Assembly: GCF_011386835.1 (NCBI RefSeq)
Contig: NC_088805.1
Location: 13,760,836-13,824,835, forward strand
Length of the DNA: 64,000 nt
Direction: 5' to 3'
Source of the DNA: Chrysemys picta bellii
Lineage: Eukaryota; Chordata; Testudines; Emydidae
Part shown: piece after piece, positions 44,481 through 56,399 of the stretch
Numbering within the stretch: the stretch's first letter is position 1
Layout: each line of letters starts with the position of its first letter
The notes under the pieces: generated by a model
The model's database searches: none
What the model saw: the letters and a program-made list of their open reading frames with translations, nothing else
What the model was told of the DNA's origin: nothing
Program-made: the position numbers and the translations under genes

Positions 44481-45545
44481 TTACAGGTATTAGTAATGGG
44501 GGATTTGATCATCAGAAACATAGATAGCTGGGTTTGCAATGACCGGGAGAACCACACGGTGACTTGCCTGTCCTGTGCAAAAGTTGCGGATCTCTCAAGA
44601 CATCTAGATAGATGTATGAGTAGTGCTGGGGAGGAGCCAGTGGTCGTGGTACATGTAGGTACTAATGACATCGGGAAGGATAGGAGAGAGATCCTGGAAG
44701 CCAAATTTAGGCTGCGAGGTAAGAGATTAAAGTCCAGGACCTCCATGGTAGCATTCTCTGAAATGCTTCCAGTTCCACATGCAGAGCCAGTCAGACAGGC
44801 AGAACAGCAGGGTCTCAATGCGTGGATGAGATGATGGTGTAGGGAGGAGGGGTTTCGATTTATTAGGAACTGGGGAAACTTTTGGGAAAGGGGGAGCATA
44901 TACAGGAAGAATGGGCTCCACCTAAACCAAAATGGAACCAGATTGCTGGCCCTTAAAATTGAGAAGGTCGTAGAGCAGTTTTTAAACCAAGGACTGGTGG
45001 AAAGCAGACAGGTGCAGGAGCACATGATTTAGACAGAGACATTCCTTAGGGGAGGATCTATTAATGGAGATTCTCTATGTCCTAGTAGGGAGGAGAGGAT
45101 GGAAGATGATAAAACATGGGAAGGATCTGATGAGAAACAGTCAAATGAAAAAGAGTCCCATTCAATTACATCATGTAATGGCAGACATCTAAAAAGTGAC
45201 AAGTTTTTAAAATGCTTACATACAAATGCTAGAAGTCAAAATAATAAGATGGGTGAACTAGAGTGCCTCGTATTAAATGAGGATATTGATATAATAAACA
45301 TCACAGAAACTTGGTGGAATGAGGATAATCAATGGGACTTAGTAATACCAGGGTACAAAATATATCAGAAGGACAAAACAGGTCGTGTTGGTGGGGGAGT
45401 GGCACTATATATGAAAGAAAGCATAGAATCAAATGAAGTAAAAATCTTAAATGATATATTTATTAAAGTCAGATTCTCCAGCTTTCATTTTAAAAGAAAG
45501 TTAATTTCTAGACTGTATGGCTGCAGAGATAACCTTTTAAATATG
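44480..45545 (+). mobile_element. CR1 LINE 5' portion (ORF1 esterase end and ORF2 endonuclease start)
   Basis: 44496-44834 carries VMGDLIIRN and VVVVHVGTNDIGK, the blocks I and III style motifs of the SGNH/GDSL esterase domain found in CR1 ORF1. After a frame change come NGLHLNQNG-like remains (about 44910). 45099-45551 begins ORF2: CLHTNARSQNNKMGELE, then INITETWWNE (endonuclease catalytic Glu region) and GRVGGGVALYMKE. The copy stops near 45480-45545, within the endonuclease, so it is 3'-truncated, which is unusual for a LINE insertion and suggests a later deletion or rearrangement. Confidence 0.85.
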
Positions 45546-46705
45546 AACTGAGTGAGTGATGTAGATATCTGCCTGAGTCTGCAGACAGTGAAATGATGAC
45601 TGTGATGTGAACTCTCCTGTCACCTATTAATCTGAAAGGAATATCAACTTTGAATGACACTTGGGTCAATATTAACTATTTAGTTGCCAGTATAACGGGG
45701 AAGAGGCTGAGAATGGAGCATTCTGGGATGGGAATTGGGAGTTGTCGTAGGGAAAGAAATGCAGAGAAAAGAACAGCAAGGAGCTGCCGGAGCCTTTCCC
45801 TGCTGCAGGGAAAGACTCCTGGCAACAGGGAGTTGCCGGCGCCCAAGTTCCTTGTTGCAGGAGTTTTCCCTATGGCAGGGAAAGGCTCCAGTAGCAGGGA
45901 GCTGCCAGAATCTTTCCCCGTGTCAGATACTTTTCTGCAGTGGGGAGACTCCAGAAGCAGGGAGACAGAAGGACATTACACTGCTAAAAATAGCACTGTA
46001 GCGGAGGCCGCAATGCTTGGGCGAGTAGAGAGCCCTGTTGTGTACACACCCACAGGGTTCAGAAGTGTCTTTAGTGTACTTGCCCAAACAGTGCCTCACC
46101 GTCTACACTGCTATTTATACCTTGGGGGTGGGGGTGCGGGGGGTGGGGTGGCTTGTCATGTTTGTATTCTACTTGCCGCCGAAAGGAGTGTGCAGTGTGA
46201 TGTACACTCAGACAAAAGTGTGGATACCTTCTGAATCACCAACACTCTTTCCTGCAGCACCTGATTTTCCTTGGAGGTCCCCTCAGACAAATATTTTGCA
46301 GCCCTGCCTCTACTTAGCTATGAACTCTGACAAGTGCACAGTTGGTGGTGGTGAAGCTGTAAGGGATTCCATTCACTGTTCCACTGGACTGCACTTCTCC
46401 AGAATAGCGCCTATTCACTGCATCATAACAACTATGGAAGGGGAGCTAGTTACAACAAAGCTGTCTCCTGTGAAGGTTAATCACAGTTCTGTCTTCTAGG
46501 GTAGATGAAACGTAACCATACTTTAATCACATCTCTGAGCCTTGCTACAGCCTTAAACAGAACAGACATGTTGAGGCTGGTTTAATATGTATTTTTGTTA
46601 TGCTCTTTATTGATTATTTTATTGTGCCCACAAGTGTGCTAGACACTTCAAGCTGAGGGTTAATGCTGTAGGTTGCAAGTTATTTATTTCAGCCCCCTCG
46701 TAGTG
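45546..46705. other. No recognisable gene; imperfect repeats
   Basis: 45775-45965 has several loosely repeated units around CAGGGA(A)AG...GAGCTGCCGG. A G-rich run lies at 46122-46152. The 194- and 153-residue open frames here show no conserved features. Confidence 0.4.
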
Positions 46706-46711
46706 GGACAT

Positions 46712-46990
46712 TTACTTATTGTTGCCAATTCATGTAATTTTATTGTGAATCTCATGATATTTGTTTCTGTTAAAGCCACAGCTGCTGGAATCAAGAGACT
46801 GCACGAGAACCTTAGATTTCATTTAAAAAGAAACGTTTCTAGCCTCCTTGGTTGCAGAGAAAAAGCACCCTAAAGCCTTAGGGACCAGAAGGCAAATACC
46901 CCCCCCCCCATATATATTATTAAAAAAAAACCACCTCACAATTTTGGGGGCCTGACTCATGAGTTTGGGCGTTTACGGTTGGCAATATTG
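46712..46990. mobile_element. Old MITE-like repeat
   Basis: The ends TTATTGTTGCCAATTCATG and CATGAG...ACGGTTGGCAATATTG are inverted. The interior (CTCATGATATTTG, GAACCTTAGATTTCATTTAAAAA) resembles a repeat that I recall from several amniotes but cannot name. Confidence 0.45.
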
Positions 46991-49020
46991 CTTACCAATT
47001 TTCAGAATAAGTGTGAGAATTGCTTGAAGGGCCACAACCTCCTTGGCAAAGGGTGGCAGCCAAGCATGAACACGTCCCCATCCAACCATAAACCAACGTA
47101 CAGCCATAATGTATGTCATTAAATACACTCAGAAGCAGAATCCCTCTGAGGCAGAATCCCAACCCACACACCACATTACCCTCTTCCCCCTCCCCAAGAA
47201 AGCTTTTCCCCGTATTCTTTCCCTTCTTTTTCATGCTGGTGCTGCGCCTCCCAGAATTTTAGACTTCACTGCAGCAGCTGCCTAGGATCTGGAGTTCCAG
47301 AAACTGCTGCCAATCTGGAAGAGCTACCAGCTAGGAGAGAGATGGAGAAAGTGTCCCTAACCCATTACCAGCCAAGAGAAAGAAGAGAAGGGTAGCAGAC
47401 ACTATAATAAAGCGGCACAAGAAGAAGGGGGACTTGAGTCCATCAGAAGCCTAAAGGAGCACCCCTTGCCAGATCTCTTGGGCTTCTCCAGGGCAGCAGC
47501 AGTAGCTGGCTCAGGCTGGCCTGAGAAAGAGCCCAGTACGGCTCAGGCAACTCTGCTGGATCTCCTGCTTCCCTCCTCCCTCAGCTGTTATGTGTGAGGT
47601 CATGTCTATCACATTACAGGGCTACTAGGGACACCATGTAGCATATTCTGCACGTGGTTTGGATCTCTGAGTACAGGTCATGTGAGTCAATAATGCTTTG
47701 GGAACATTGTGGAATCCCGGTGGGAATAGGGCTGGCTTCCCTGCTGCCCAACCATATAAACAACAATCAGAATGCCATCAGCTCAAATTCATGTGCCCAA
47801 CTCTGGCTGCTCAAAATTCCAGTCCAAAGTCACATGGTTCCTAACTAGATCCCCTCGTCAGAACCAACTGCTTCCTTACAGAACTGTAAGAGCAGGCAGG
47901 ACCAATAGCAGGGCCAGAGAAAGCCCACTACTGGCAGAGCAACAGAGGAGGGCCTACGTTGACTAATTCTGCCCCCATGAGCATCCTGTACACATAGAGC
48001 ACCAACATATAAGAGAACCTTATTCTTTGACTGCACAGCAGCCAGAACTCTCAATCCTGCAGGGCCCATTCACAGTGTACCAAAGCCCAATCAGACTTAG
48101 TGTGAACAGTCCCAAAGCAATGAAAAAATCACTCTAATCTGAGCCATCACCTGCTCCCTCTCAGAATGCTGGAATGATCTGACAGCTGCTGCCCTATGAA
48201 GGCTGATGCCTATGCTTGGCTCTGCTTTGCCAGAGTATGGAAGGAAGAATGGGAAACCTTGGAGACACAAAGCCCAGTCAAATTTTTGTGCCACTTTTAG
48301 AGGTAGAAAGAGTGCTGAAGTCCTTGGCAGCCTCCATCCCCGCATGACTTGGTACACCCGTCTCCTTATGCATAGTATGTTGTACGTGTGTATACATTGC
48401 TTTATTCCTGTCTTTTCCTCCCTAGTAAAAATGGTCAAAGATGGCTATCAGGGTTCTTAAATTCTGAATATAAAAAAAAAAACCCACAATATTTTGAACT
48501 AGACATTTGTAAGCCAATATGTAAAGATATTTTGGGCTAATGAATTTTATTGTGAAATTCAGACTTGTGAAAAACAGCATGAAATAACTTTTGTAAAATG
48601 TTATGAGCATTTACCTTGAACATCTAAAAGCCTTTTCATCCCCTAAACTTATTAATGCTGTGAGGGATATACAACGAAACCGCAAATCCTGGACATCAGA
48701 CTGCATGGTATAGGCAGCTGCTGATGCAACAGAGCTCAACCCCTCACAATGCTCCTTTCCATTCAGTCTCAAGAAACGTAGTTACCAGCCACCCATGTAT
48801 TGGTGAACCCTATCTTCTGTGCACTGAGCTTAATTTTTTTATTATTATTATTAATAGTGGCATAGAATCTGAACTGAAAAAGCTGCTTACTATATAAAGA
48901 AAATGCTCCTCCTCTCCTCCCTGTGGATTAATCTCTGATTTAGTTACTATAGAAACCTTTCTGTAGACATTATAAGTAAAATAATATAATATATATTTAT
49001 TAAAGGCAAATATACAAAAT
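46991..49020. other. No recognisable gene
   Basis: No supported exon or repeat. Confidence 0.4.
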
Positions 49021-49029
49021 TAACTAAAC

Positions 49030-50235
49030 AAAGTAGAAGTGGTACCATCAGTAGTGGGCACACCAGTGGGAATGAAGTCAACCCCGAAGTCAGGAATAGT
49101 ATCGACATGTCCGACGGCAGTGAGAAGTGCGATAGCAACATTTGCATTGCCAACTGTGGCGGTGCAGAGGTGTCTCATACCGATCCCAATGCCCGCCCCA
49201 ATTTCACGACTTGCAGGAAGGGAACATTACGATATGGTGCTGACAGACTCGGTGGTTCAGCAACCCAATCAGCACACTGGTCTACAAATGATGTAGTCCT
49301 GGCAAAGTCCTGGATCAAAGGAGAGGTCGGGACTAAAGGCAGAGATCTATAGCCACCTGACATGCCACCAACGAGGGAACAGTCCTTCATGGGTACCAGA
49401 CTCAATGCACACCCAGAAGCCAGAACCAGAGTCAATGGTACAGGGTTTCTAACCTCCCCAATCAGTACTGGGGCAGTGTTACAGGTACCTGTGCCATCCT
49501 GCGTGTCGGCACTCACCCGGTGCCAATCCATGCTCCTTCTGGGGGAGGTGGGAGTGTCCCCACAGGACCTGGGACCGTCCTGATTAGTCTTATGCAACCT
49601 CTTCCTCGGCGCACTTGATGGGGAATGATGGGGAATGACTCCACTGCACGTGCTCCAGAACGTGAAGCCAGAGCACTCTCGGAACCCGAGGGTGACCTCC
49701 GACCAGACGAGGGCCTCGGCACCGAAGCAAGCCACATGGGCTGCTCAAATAGATGCTGCTTTAAAGGGAGGTCTCCAGCCACTTGAGTCTGCTTTTTTAA
49801 ATAACTTGCAGATTGCACAGCACACTCTAACATGGGCCTCACCAAGACACAGTAAGCACCACATGTGGGGATCCCTGTTGGGAATTGCTCCCCCACATGA
49901 AGGACAATGTTTAAACCCTGGTGCAGACATCACTGGGAAAACTTTGCTAATAAAACACTAAGGCACTACTAACTATGTACAACAACTATAAAACAGGAAA
50001 CACTAGCTGAGAGAGATGTGGGATTAAACCACACAGAGCTCTGACTCCAGCCACGGGTGGTAAGAAGGAACTGACAGAGGGTCGGGGCAGCGGCACCTAA
50101 TATAGTCAGGGGAGGGGCTACAGCATGAGAGCTGCCCCTCTACAGGTACTGCTAGGCAAAATGTTCCCGCTCCAGTGCACGGGATGTGCTCTCACTTAAG
50201 TGGAATACACATCTGCATCAACTCAAAGAAGCATA
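49030..50235 (-). pseudogene. DIRS 5' end relic (terminal repeat, leader, gag start)
   Basis: From 49933 the minus strand reads MMSAPGFKHC, then CPSC, CLLC and CAIC, aligning with the Gag start of the near-intact element. The frame breaks near 49745 and continues at 49735-49175. To the right, GGTAAGAAGGAACTGA at about 50066 and a GCTAGGCAAAATGTT stretch match the leader and right terminal repeat in the same order as at 38921-39030. The element edge is about 50235. The remainder of the element is missing below 49030. Divergence is substantial, so it is older than the 33-39 kb copy. Confidence 0.8.
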
Positions 50236-50800
50236 TTTCCTTCGAATTTAGAATACTGAATTTTAAGTACCTTGAAGCTCAGTTTAATGTCAGTGAGGTG
50301 GCATCAAGGCTAAGCAAACAAGCCTTACTTGCTGTTCCTCAAGGCAGCAGAGCATAGTACAAAAAGATCTCACTCACAGCTGCTCAAGGGCTAACGAATT
50401 AGATAACAGAACAGGACATCCTGAGATTCAGACCTGTAGTCCTGCAGTAAAATTTAACAGGAGACAGCACTACCCTGTTTATTCCTTTTCATATACTGCT
50501 CTCACTCATTTCATAAATAATTCCACCAGGAATATGCATGATTTATAAAATGTCTGGAAGAGCAGGTTGGCAAGGTCCCTACTAAAATCTTTGAGCTGCT
50601 AGCTCTCATTCTCACACGATGGTTGTTTGTATATGTAAAATTAAATCAGCTACAATTTCAGCAGCTATGAGTCTTCCATAGAAAAACAGCAGGACTATTC
50701 ACTTTGGAAGGAAATGGTATCTAAACAGTGAATCATATGGAGAAAGCCACTCAGGCATTCATTTTAACCTTTCCTATGATGAGAACAAAAGAGCACTCTA
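50236..50800. other. No recognisable gene
   Basis: No supported feature. Confidence 0.4.
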
Positions 50801-50989
50801 TGTCAAGGGCATACACTTTAAGTGGATACAAGTAAATACTTTAAGCAACACTGTTAACCTGTGGAAATCACTGCTGCAGGATATTGAGTTTAGTAAGATT
50901 AAAAATATTTGACATATGAATAAGATTAGTGTGAGAGACGCTTTGGACAATTGCCTATTTTTATGGGATTCTGCAAAATTCTATTTTGT

Positions 50990-51690
50990 TACCACCTTGT
51001 CCTATTCAACATACATGTGATGCTATTAAGGAGGATAGTGGGCTGTAAAGATATCAGTACGTAGCAGATGGCATGCAGCTCTGTATTTCCTTTTTGCCAG
51101 ACCCAGATGATGCAGCACATTTGCTTTCCTAGTGCTTGGTCAAGGTAGAGACTTGGCTGAGGGTAAACTGGCTGAAGCTTAACCCAAACAAGATGGATGT
51201 TGGCTTTTCAGGGTATGGTGGGAGGGGTGATTCTTATTCCAATTATGGAGGGAGTTTTTCAAATGATTCACAATTTGGAGGTTCTTTGAACATTATTCGC
51301 TCTTGGAATCTCAGGTGGCACCGGTGGCTTTTTTCATCTATATCAAAGTAACTATAACCATTTCTCTTGGATCTGGATCTTGCCACTGTGGTCCATGCTT
51401 GCATGTCTTCTATGCTGGACTACTACAATTTGCTCTACATGGTAATCCCCCTGAAGAGGACTAGAAAGATACAGATGGTGCAGAATGCCACTGTCAGCCT
51501 GTTATGCTGAGTTAGCCTCAAGATTAATATTATGCCTGTTGAATAATAGTACTAACTTTTTATTTGCGTGTTGGTGTTAGGGTGTTAGCGTCGATCTATA
51601 AACCCCTAAATGGCTTACATTATAGCTCTCTAAGACACTCCCCACCCTAGCGTGCCATCATGGCAGTTGAGAAACGCTGGGGCACTTGAG
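50990..51690 (+). pseudogene. L2-type LINE RT relic
   Basis: Plus-strand frames read VADGMQLCISFLPD (in place of YADDTQLYLSL), then VETWLRVNWLKLNPNK, then LDLATVVHACMSSMLDYYN and MVQNATVSLL. This is the order of L2-clade ORF2 downstream of the catalytic box. One catalytic Asp is lost. Ancient. Confidence 0.65.
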
Positions 51691-51999
51691 TTAAGAGTCC
51701 CTAGATTTAAATAGCTCATGGCTGAAGACAGCATCCTAAATGAGGCCTCTTAACTGGCATAGGCACACCAACAGCAGAAGCAAGGATCATCTTTTTTCTA
51801 ATGCTACTTTTTGAGGGTTGTGTTGAGTTGGCGCATAGCTTCCTTTTGGAGACTATATTTTTATTTTTCTTATTATAACATTTAAGTTGTTAATAATGTA
51901 TGAACATCCTAAACTGTGGGAATTTATTCAATTTTGTAATTTAAAATTTTTACTGAATATGCAAATGTATAGTATCTAGGATAAAATTAACAAGGCATA

Positions 52000-52135
52000 A
52001 ACGGATCATCATCTGGGGTCAGGAAGAAATTTCCCTCACATGGCACAGCACCATACAATTAGGGACATTATGGGGGTTTATACCTTCCTTTGAAGTATCT
52101 CACACTAGCATTCAAAAACTAGATACTAAATTAGG
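52000..52135 (+). repeat. CR1-like 3' tail
   Basis: ATCATCTGGGGTCAGGAAGAAATTTCCC and TTATGGGGGTTTATACCTTCCTTTGAAG resemble a sauropsid CR1 3' untranslated end. Confidence 0.45.
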
Positions 52136-52384
52136 TGGACCACTCACCTCTTTTTAAACAGTAAATCCCTGTTTTTGAGTAGAAATCAATTCTCACACAA
52201 ATTGCACAGTTCCCTCCTGACTGGCTCTTCCAGTCTGTTTAGTGCAGCCATTGGGATTTGATCCTTCAAGGTGCTGAATGCTCTGCTCCCGATCCACCAG
52301 TGCACATGGTTAACTTTAAGCATGTGAACAGTCCAACTGACTTCTTTAGGAACACTCATGTGATTAAAGCTAAGCATGAGGCAA

Positions 52385-53740
52385 GAAGAATGAAATATTT
52401 AATGCCTCTTTTGCTTCAGTCTTCACTAAAGAGTTAATTATGACCAGATATTTAGCACAAGTAACATTAACAAAAGGAGGAAGGAACACAAACCAGAACA
52501 GGGAAGAACAGATTAAAAAATATTTAATAAAATTTGATGCATTTAAGTCAGGAAGGGCTGATGAAATTAATCTTCGGGTACTTAAGGAACTAGCTGAAGC
52601 AAACGTAGAACCCTAAGCGATTATCTCTGAGATCTCATGGAGCAGGAGTGATGTCCCAGAAGTCTGGAGAAGGGCAAACATAGTACATATCTTTAAAAAG
52701 GGGAACAAAGAGGACCTGGGGAATTACAGACAAGTTAGCCTAACTTCGATAACTGGAAAGATAATGAAACCAATTATTAAGCAATCAGTTTGTAAGGACC
52801 TAGAGGATAGTAAGGTAATAAAGTAATAGCCACCATGGATTTGTCAAGAACAAATCGTGCCAAACCAACCTAATTTCCTTCTTTGACAGGGTTAGTGGCC
52901 TAGTGGATGGAGGAAAGCTATAAATATGATACATCTTGATTTTAGTAAGGCTTTTGACATAGTCCCAATGACATTTTGATAAGCAAAGTAGAGAAATATG
53001 GTCTAATTGAAATTATTGTAAGATGGGTGCATAACTATTCTTTTAAGTACAGTTTTTCAACTAGTTATCTATGTTTTGCTGCCAAACTGGGAGTATGTAT
53101 CTAGTGGGGTCCCATAGGAGTCGATCTTGGGTTTGGTACTATTCAATATTTTAATTAATGAATTAGATAACGGAGTGTTGTATGTAAAACATGGGAGGTA
53201 ATTGTCCTGCTCTACTCAGCCCTGGTAAGGCCTCCGCAGAAGTTCTGTGTCCAATTCTGGGCACCACACTTTAAGAACGATGTGGACAAACTGGAGAGAA
53301 TCCCGATGAGAATTACAAAAATGATAAAAGGTTTAGAAAACCTGACCTATAAATAAGGACAGCTTAAAACACTGGGCATGTTTAATCTTGAGAAAGGAAG
53401 ACTGAGGAGGGACCTGATAAAAGTCTTTAAATGTGTTTAAGGCCGTTATAAAGAGGACTGGATTTAGAACACAAAATGATCAGCTTCATCTGAAGAAAGG
53501 GAGATTTAGATCGGGTATTAGGAAAAACTTTCTAATTAGAAGGCTAGTTAACCACTGGAATAGGCTTCCAAGGGAGGCTGTGGAAACCCAGTCTTTGTCT
53601 AACCTGTTTTTAAAAACCTCCAAACACCTGTCAGGGATAGTCTAAGTATACTTGGTCCTGCCTCAGTGCAGGCAGATGGACTAAATGACCTCTTGAGGTC
53701 CCTTCCAGTCCTATATTTCTATGATTCTATATGCTTAACC
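52385..53740 (+). pseudogene. CR1 LINE relic with internal deletion
   Basis: Begins with the ORF2 segment NASFASVFTKE. RT fragments include KKGNKEDLGNYR and a degraded FSKAFDI. A deletion near 53165-53190 removes the catalytic box region and joins to a CPTLLRRSSVSNSG-like stretch. 53260-53640 carries RMRITKMIKGLEN-type and FRSGIRKNF motifs. The 3' end is TTTCTATGATTCTATAT (about 53716-53732), the octamer-type CR1 tail. Confidence 0.8.
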
Positions 53741-54067
53741 ACTTTGCTAGATCAGAGCCAGTGTGTTCAATAGTTTGCAGGATTAAGCATTTACAGAACA
53801 AGATTTTTGTAGGAAAAGCAGGCAGGCACTGCAGGAGAATAGCATGACACACAGGCACCTCCTCAACAACTACATCACAACTGCTAAGTCTATACCCTCC
53901 CAGACATGGCAGTCTTTATAACAAAAACCTCTCTTCAGGAGCAGAGAGGGAGATGGAATTTAAGATTGGTCCATGATACAGTTTTGAAACACTTGAAATT
54001 TCATTTTTCTTCCAGTAGATTACAGTCGGAGAAGGGCACATACTATACATCAAAAGAAACTTCTGCA
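53741..54067. other. No recognisable gene
   Basis: No supported feature. Confidence 0.4.
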
Positions 54068-54250
54068 GGAGGGAGGGATAGCTCAGTGGTTTGAGCACTG
54101 GCCTGCTAAACCCAGGGCTGTGAGTTCAATCCCTGAAGGGGCCATTTAGGGATCTGGGGCAAAAATCTGTCTGGGCATTGGTCCTGCTTTGAACAGGGGG
54201 TTGGACTAGATGACCTCCTGAGGTCCCTTCCACCCCTGATTTTCTATGAG
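54068..54250 (+). mobile_element. tRNA-derived SINE with CR1-like tail (turtle Cry/polIII type)
   Basis: Pol III A box TAGCTCAGTGG (54080-54090) and B box GAGTTCAATCC (54122-54132) are followed by GGGTTGGACTAGATGACC, GAGGTCCCTTCCACCC and TTTCTATGA. That tail matches the CR1 3' end at 53660-53732. Turtle tRNA-derived SINEs with CR1-like tails are known and are mobilised by the CR1 machinery. The head is too altered to be a working tRNA. Confidence 0.88.
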
Positions 54251-54795
54251 GACTACTGAGAACAGAATGCACAAAACAGCAAATGGTCTTCAGAAGAGGG
54301 CTTTTTGTTTGTTTTAAATAGATGCAAAGCAAAAATCAATTCTTATGAGAAAACTGTTTTGTACAGGAAACCATAGTATTAAACAGTGAAGCAAACATTG
54401 AGCATTGTAATGACCTGAAAGACACCTTGGCTACATATGTATAGACAGCTAGTTTGCCGTACAGTGAGACTCTGCTAGAGACTGGGCTTCATGAGATTAC
54501 CTAGAACTCCTGTTCTTGCTGACAAAGTAGCTCATGTTTAGATACAGGACTTCAATACTCTCCCCCAACCTCAACAATTCTTTGAACAAATGGCACTATT
54601 TTTGGTTGTTCCAAAAAGTGCAAAAGGACTTACCCAAGTGAGAGAGACAGAGCGCATGCACACGCAGAGATGAACAGAATTAGAATTTTAAACAGTTTTC
54701 ATCCCAGCAGCATTTAGTGACCATCACATGATGGCAAGCCACTGATTCTCCCGCCCCCATTCATGTTAATACTGTAAGATGATCGCTTCTCAAGC
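54251..54795. other. No recognisable gene
   Basis: No supported feature. Confidence 0.4.
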
Positions 54796-54803
54796 TTATA
54801 AGG

Positions 54804-55221
54804 TAGAGGTGAGCCTGAGGAGCCGCCAGAATTTACCAATGTACATTGCCAAAGAGCCACAGTATTATGTCAGCAGCCCCTATCAGCTCCCCCACCCCAC
54901 TCCCAGTGCCTCCCACCCACCGGCAGCCTCACCAATCAGCGCCTCCCGCTCCCTCCCTGCACTTCCCGATCAGCTGTTTCGTGGCGTGCAGGAGGCTGGG
55001 GGGGGCGGGGAGGGGGGAAACGAGGGCACTACAGCCTCAGGGGAGGGGGTGGGAAGGGAGGAGTGGGGGCAGGGCCTGTGTCAGAGCAGCGAGTACCCCG
55101 CAGCACACTGAAAAGTTGGTGCCTGTAGCTCCAGCCTTGTAGTCGGTGCCTATACAAGGAGCCGCATATTAACTTCTGAAGAGCCGCATGTGACTCTGGA
55201 GCCACAGGTTGGCCACCCCTG
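54804..55221. mobile_element. Composite hAT-type MITE with perfect 8-bp duplication
   Basis: TTATAAGG flanks it exactly at 54796-54803 and 55222-55229. The outer ends are TAGAGGTGAGCCTGAGGAGCCG and GAGCCACAGGTTGGCCACCCCTG. The interior from about 54868 to 55160 matches the family of 39175-39572 (GCGCCTCCCGCTCCCTCCC, GATCAGCTGTTTCG), so one MITE appears to lie within another. Confidence 0.9.
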
Positions 55222-55279
55222 TTATAAGGAATAAGCACTATGCATACATCTTCTTAGATGGGACAACACTGGTAAATTT

Positions 55280-55375
55280 TGCTGTAGTACAAATCCAACT
55301 TCTCCTTTGCCCTCCTCTGTGCTATAGCCCCTCCTTTGCTGTAGTACAAATCCAACTTCTCCTTGTTGCCCCTTC
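55280..55375. repeat. Approximately 55-bp tandem duplication
   Basis: The string TTTGCTGTAGTACAAATCCAACTTCTCCTT occurs at 55278-55307 and again at 55333-55362. Confidence 0.8.
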
Positions 55376-55486
55376 AACCCTCTCTTGTTAAATTCTCCCA
55401 TCATTCTCTCGCAACAAACCTTCCATATGAGAAGCAGGTGTTAAAATGTCCAAGTAGTGGTATGTTTGTCAACAATATTAACTTAC

Positions 55487-55600
55487 ATTGAAGAAATTAG
55501 TCTTGTTCCTCTCACAGAAGAGACCCTGTGCTGGCATGTGCTTCAGTTGCTGCCATGGGATACTGCTGCCTAGCAACACATCTCGGGCCCACTGGAGGTT
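55487..55600 (-). CDS. Probable internal coding exon of an unidentified host gene
   Basis: On the minus strand, a polypyrimidine tract ending TTGCTTCTGTAG precedes the exon and GTAAGTTAAT follows it, both close to consensus splice sites. The 114-base interval is open in only one of three frames. It encodes 38 residues starting [11 protein letters not shown] and ending [10 protein letters not shown], with phase 0 at both edges and an NKT glycosylation sequon. No repeat matches it. I do not recognise the protein. It is the best evidence in the window for a host gene, transcribed right to left. Confidence 0.7.
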
Positions 55601-56395
55601 CTACAGAAGCAAGCAAGAAAGAAAATGAGTAGGAGACAGAGGAACGGTTTGTTAATGCAGGTAAAAGTACAAAACATCCTCTTGCTTTTATTTATACATT
55701 ACCAGCTATAATTTTTCCAGAGAGATCTGTCTAATGGCAGCCAGACTTAGTTCAGCTAATATTTGTGCATTTTGGGCACTAATGTAATTCAGAGGTTAGA
55801 TTATCCCATCTCCCTCAAAAAAACTCTTACACAGAAAACACGATGGTTTAACAGCACAAGCCCTAAGACTGACTGGCCCTGGCACTAGGCAGCGAATTAC
55901 TCAATCCCCCATTACTTTCAAATTCAGTCTCAGACCCTCATATTTTGCGCTGACTTAGAGTCTTTTTTGTGCTTCCTCAATGCCACTGAAGTCTGTTTCC
56001 ATTTCCTGTCACTTAGAGCACCTCAGTTGCACACATATTTTCTACCTGTTTTTAAAAAAAATTGACTATATGGATTTTTTAATGGAATAATTGTCATAAT
56101 TTCATTAACCAATGTAAAAGGATTAGATAGCAACCAAACTCAGAACAAAAAGTCACTAATTTCTAATACCAATTTCTTGTCCACAAATACTAAACAGCTA
56201 GCCAGATCCCTTGAATATTTAGCAGTTTCCCTGCCAGCACTTTTTTTGGTTGCCTAGGATGTGTGTCTGTGTGCCTAATCACCATACTTCAATGTACCAT
56301 ACTTGCAAACCCTGTCAGCCCTAAAAATGAGAAACCAAGTCAGAAAATGAAATGTTCATATTTCAGATGGCAAGAAAGCTCACCATTGCTCTGTC
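55601..56395. other. Probable intron, nothing else recognised
   Basis: AT-rich sequence upstream (gene sense) of the 55487-55600 exon. No second exon seen. Confidence 0.4.
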
Positions 56396-56399
56396 AACT

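Noticed and set aside
45650..46499. Two open frames of 194 and 153 residues
   Set aside because: No conserved motif, no splice context and partly repetitive DNA.
54068..54140. tRNA gene
   Set aside because: The A and B boxes belong to a SINE head with a CR1-like tail; an intact cloverleaf is not apparent.
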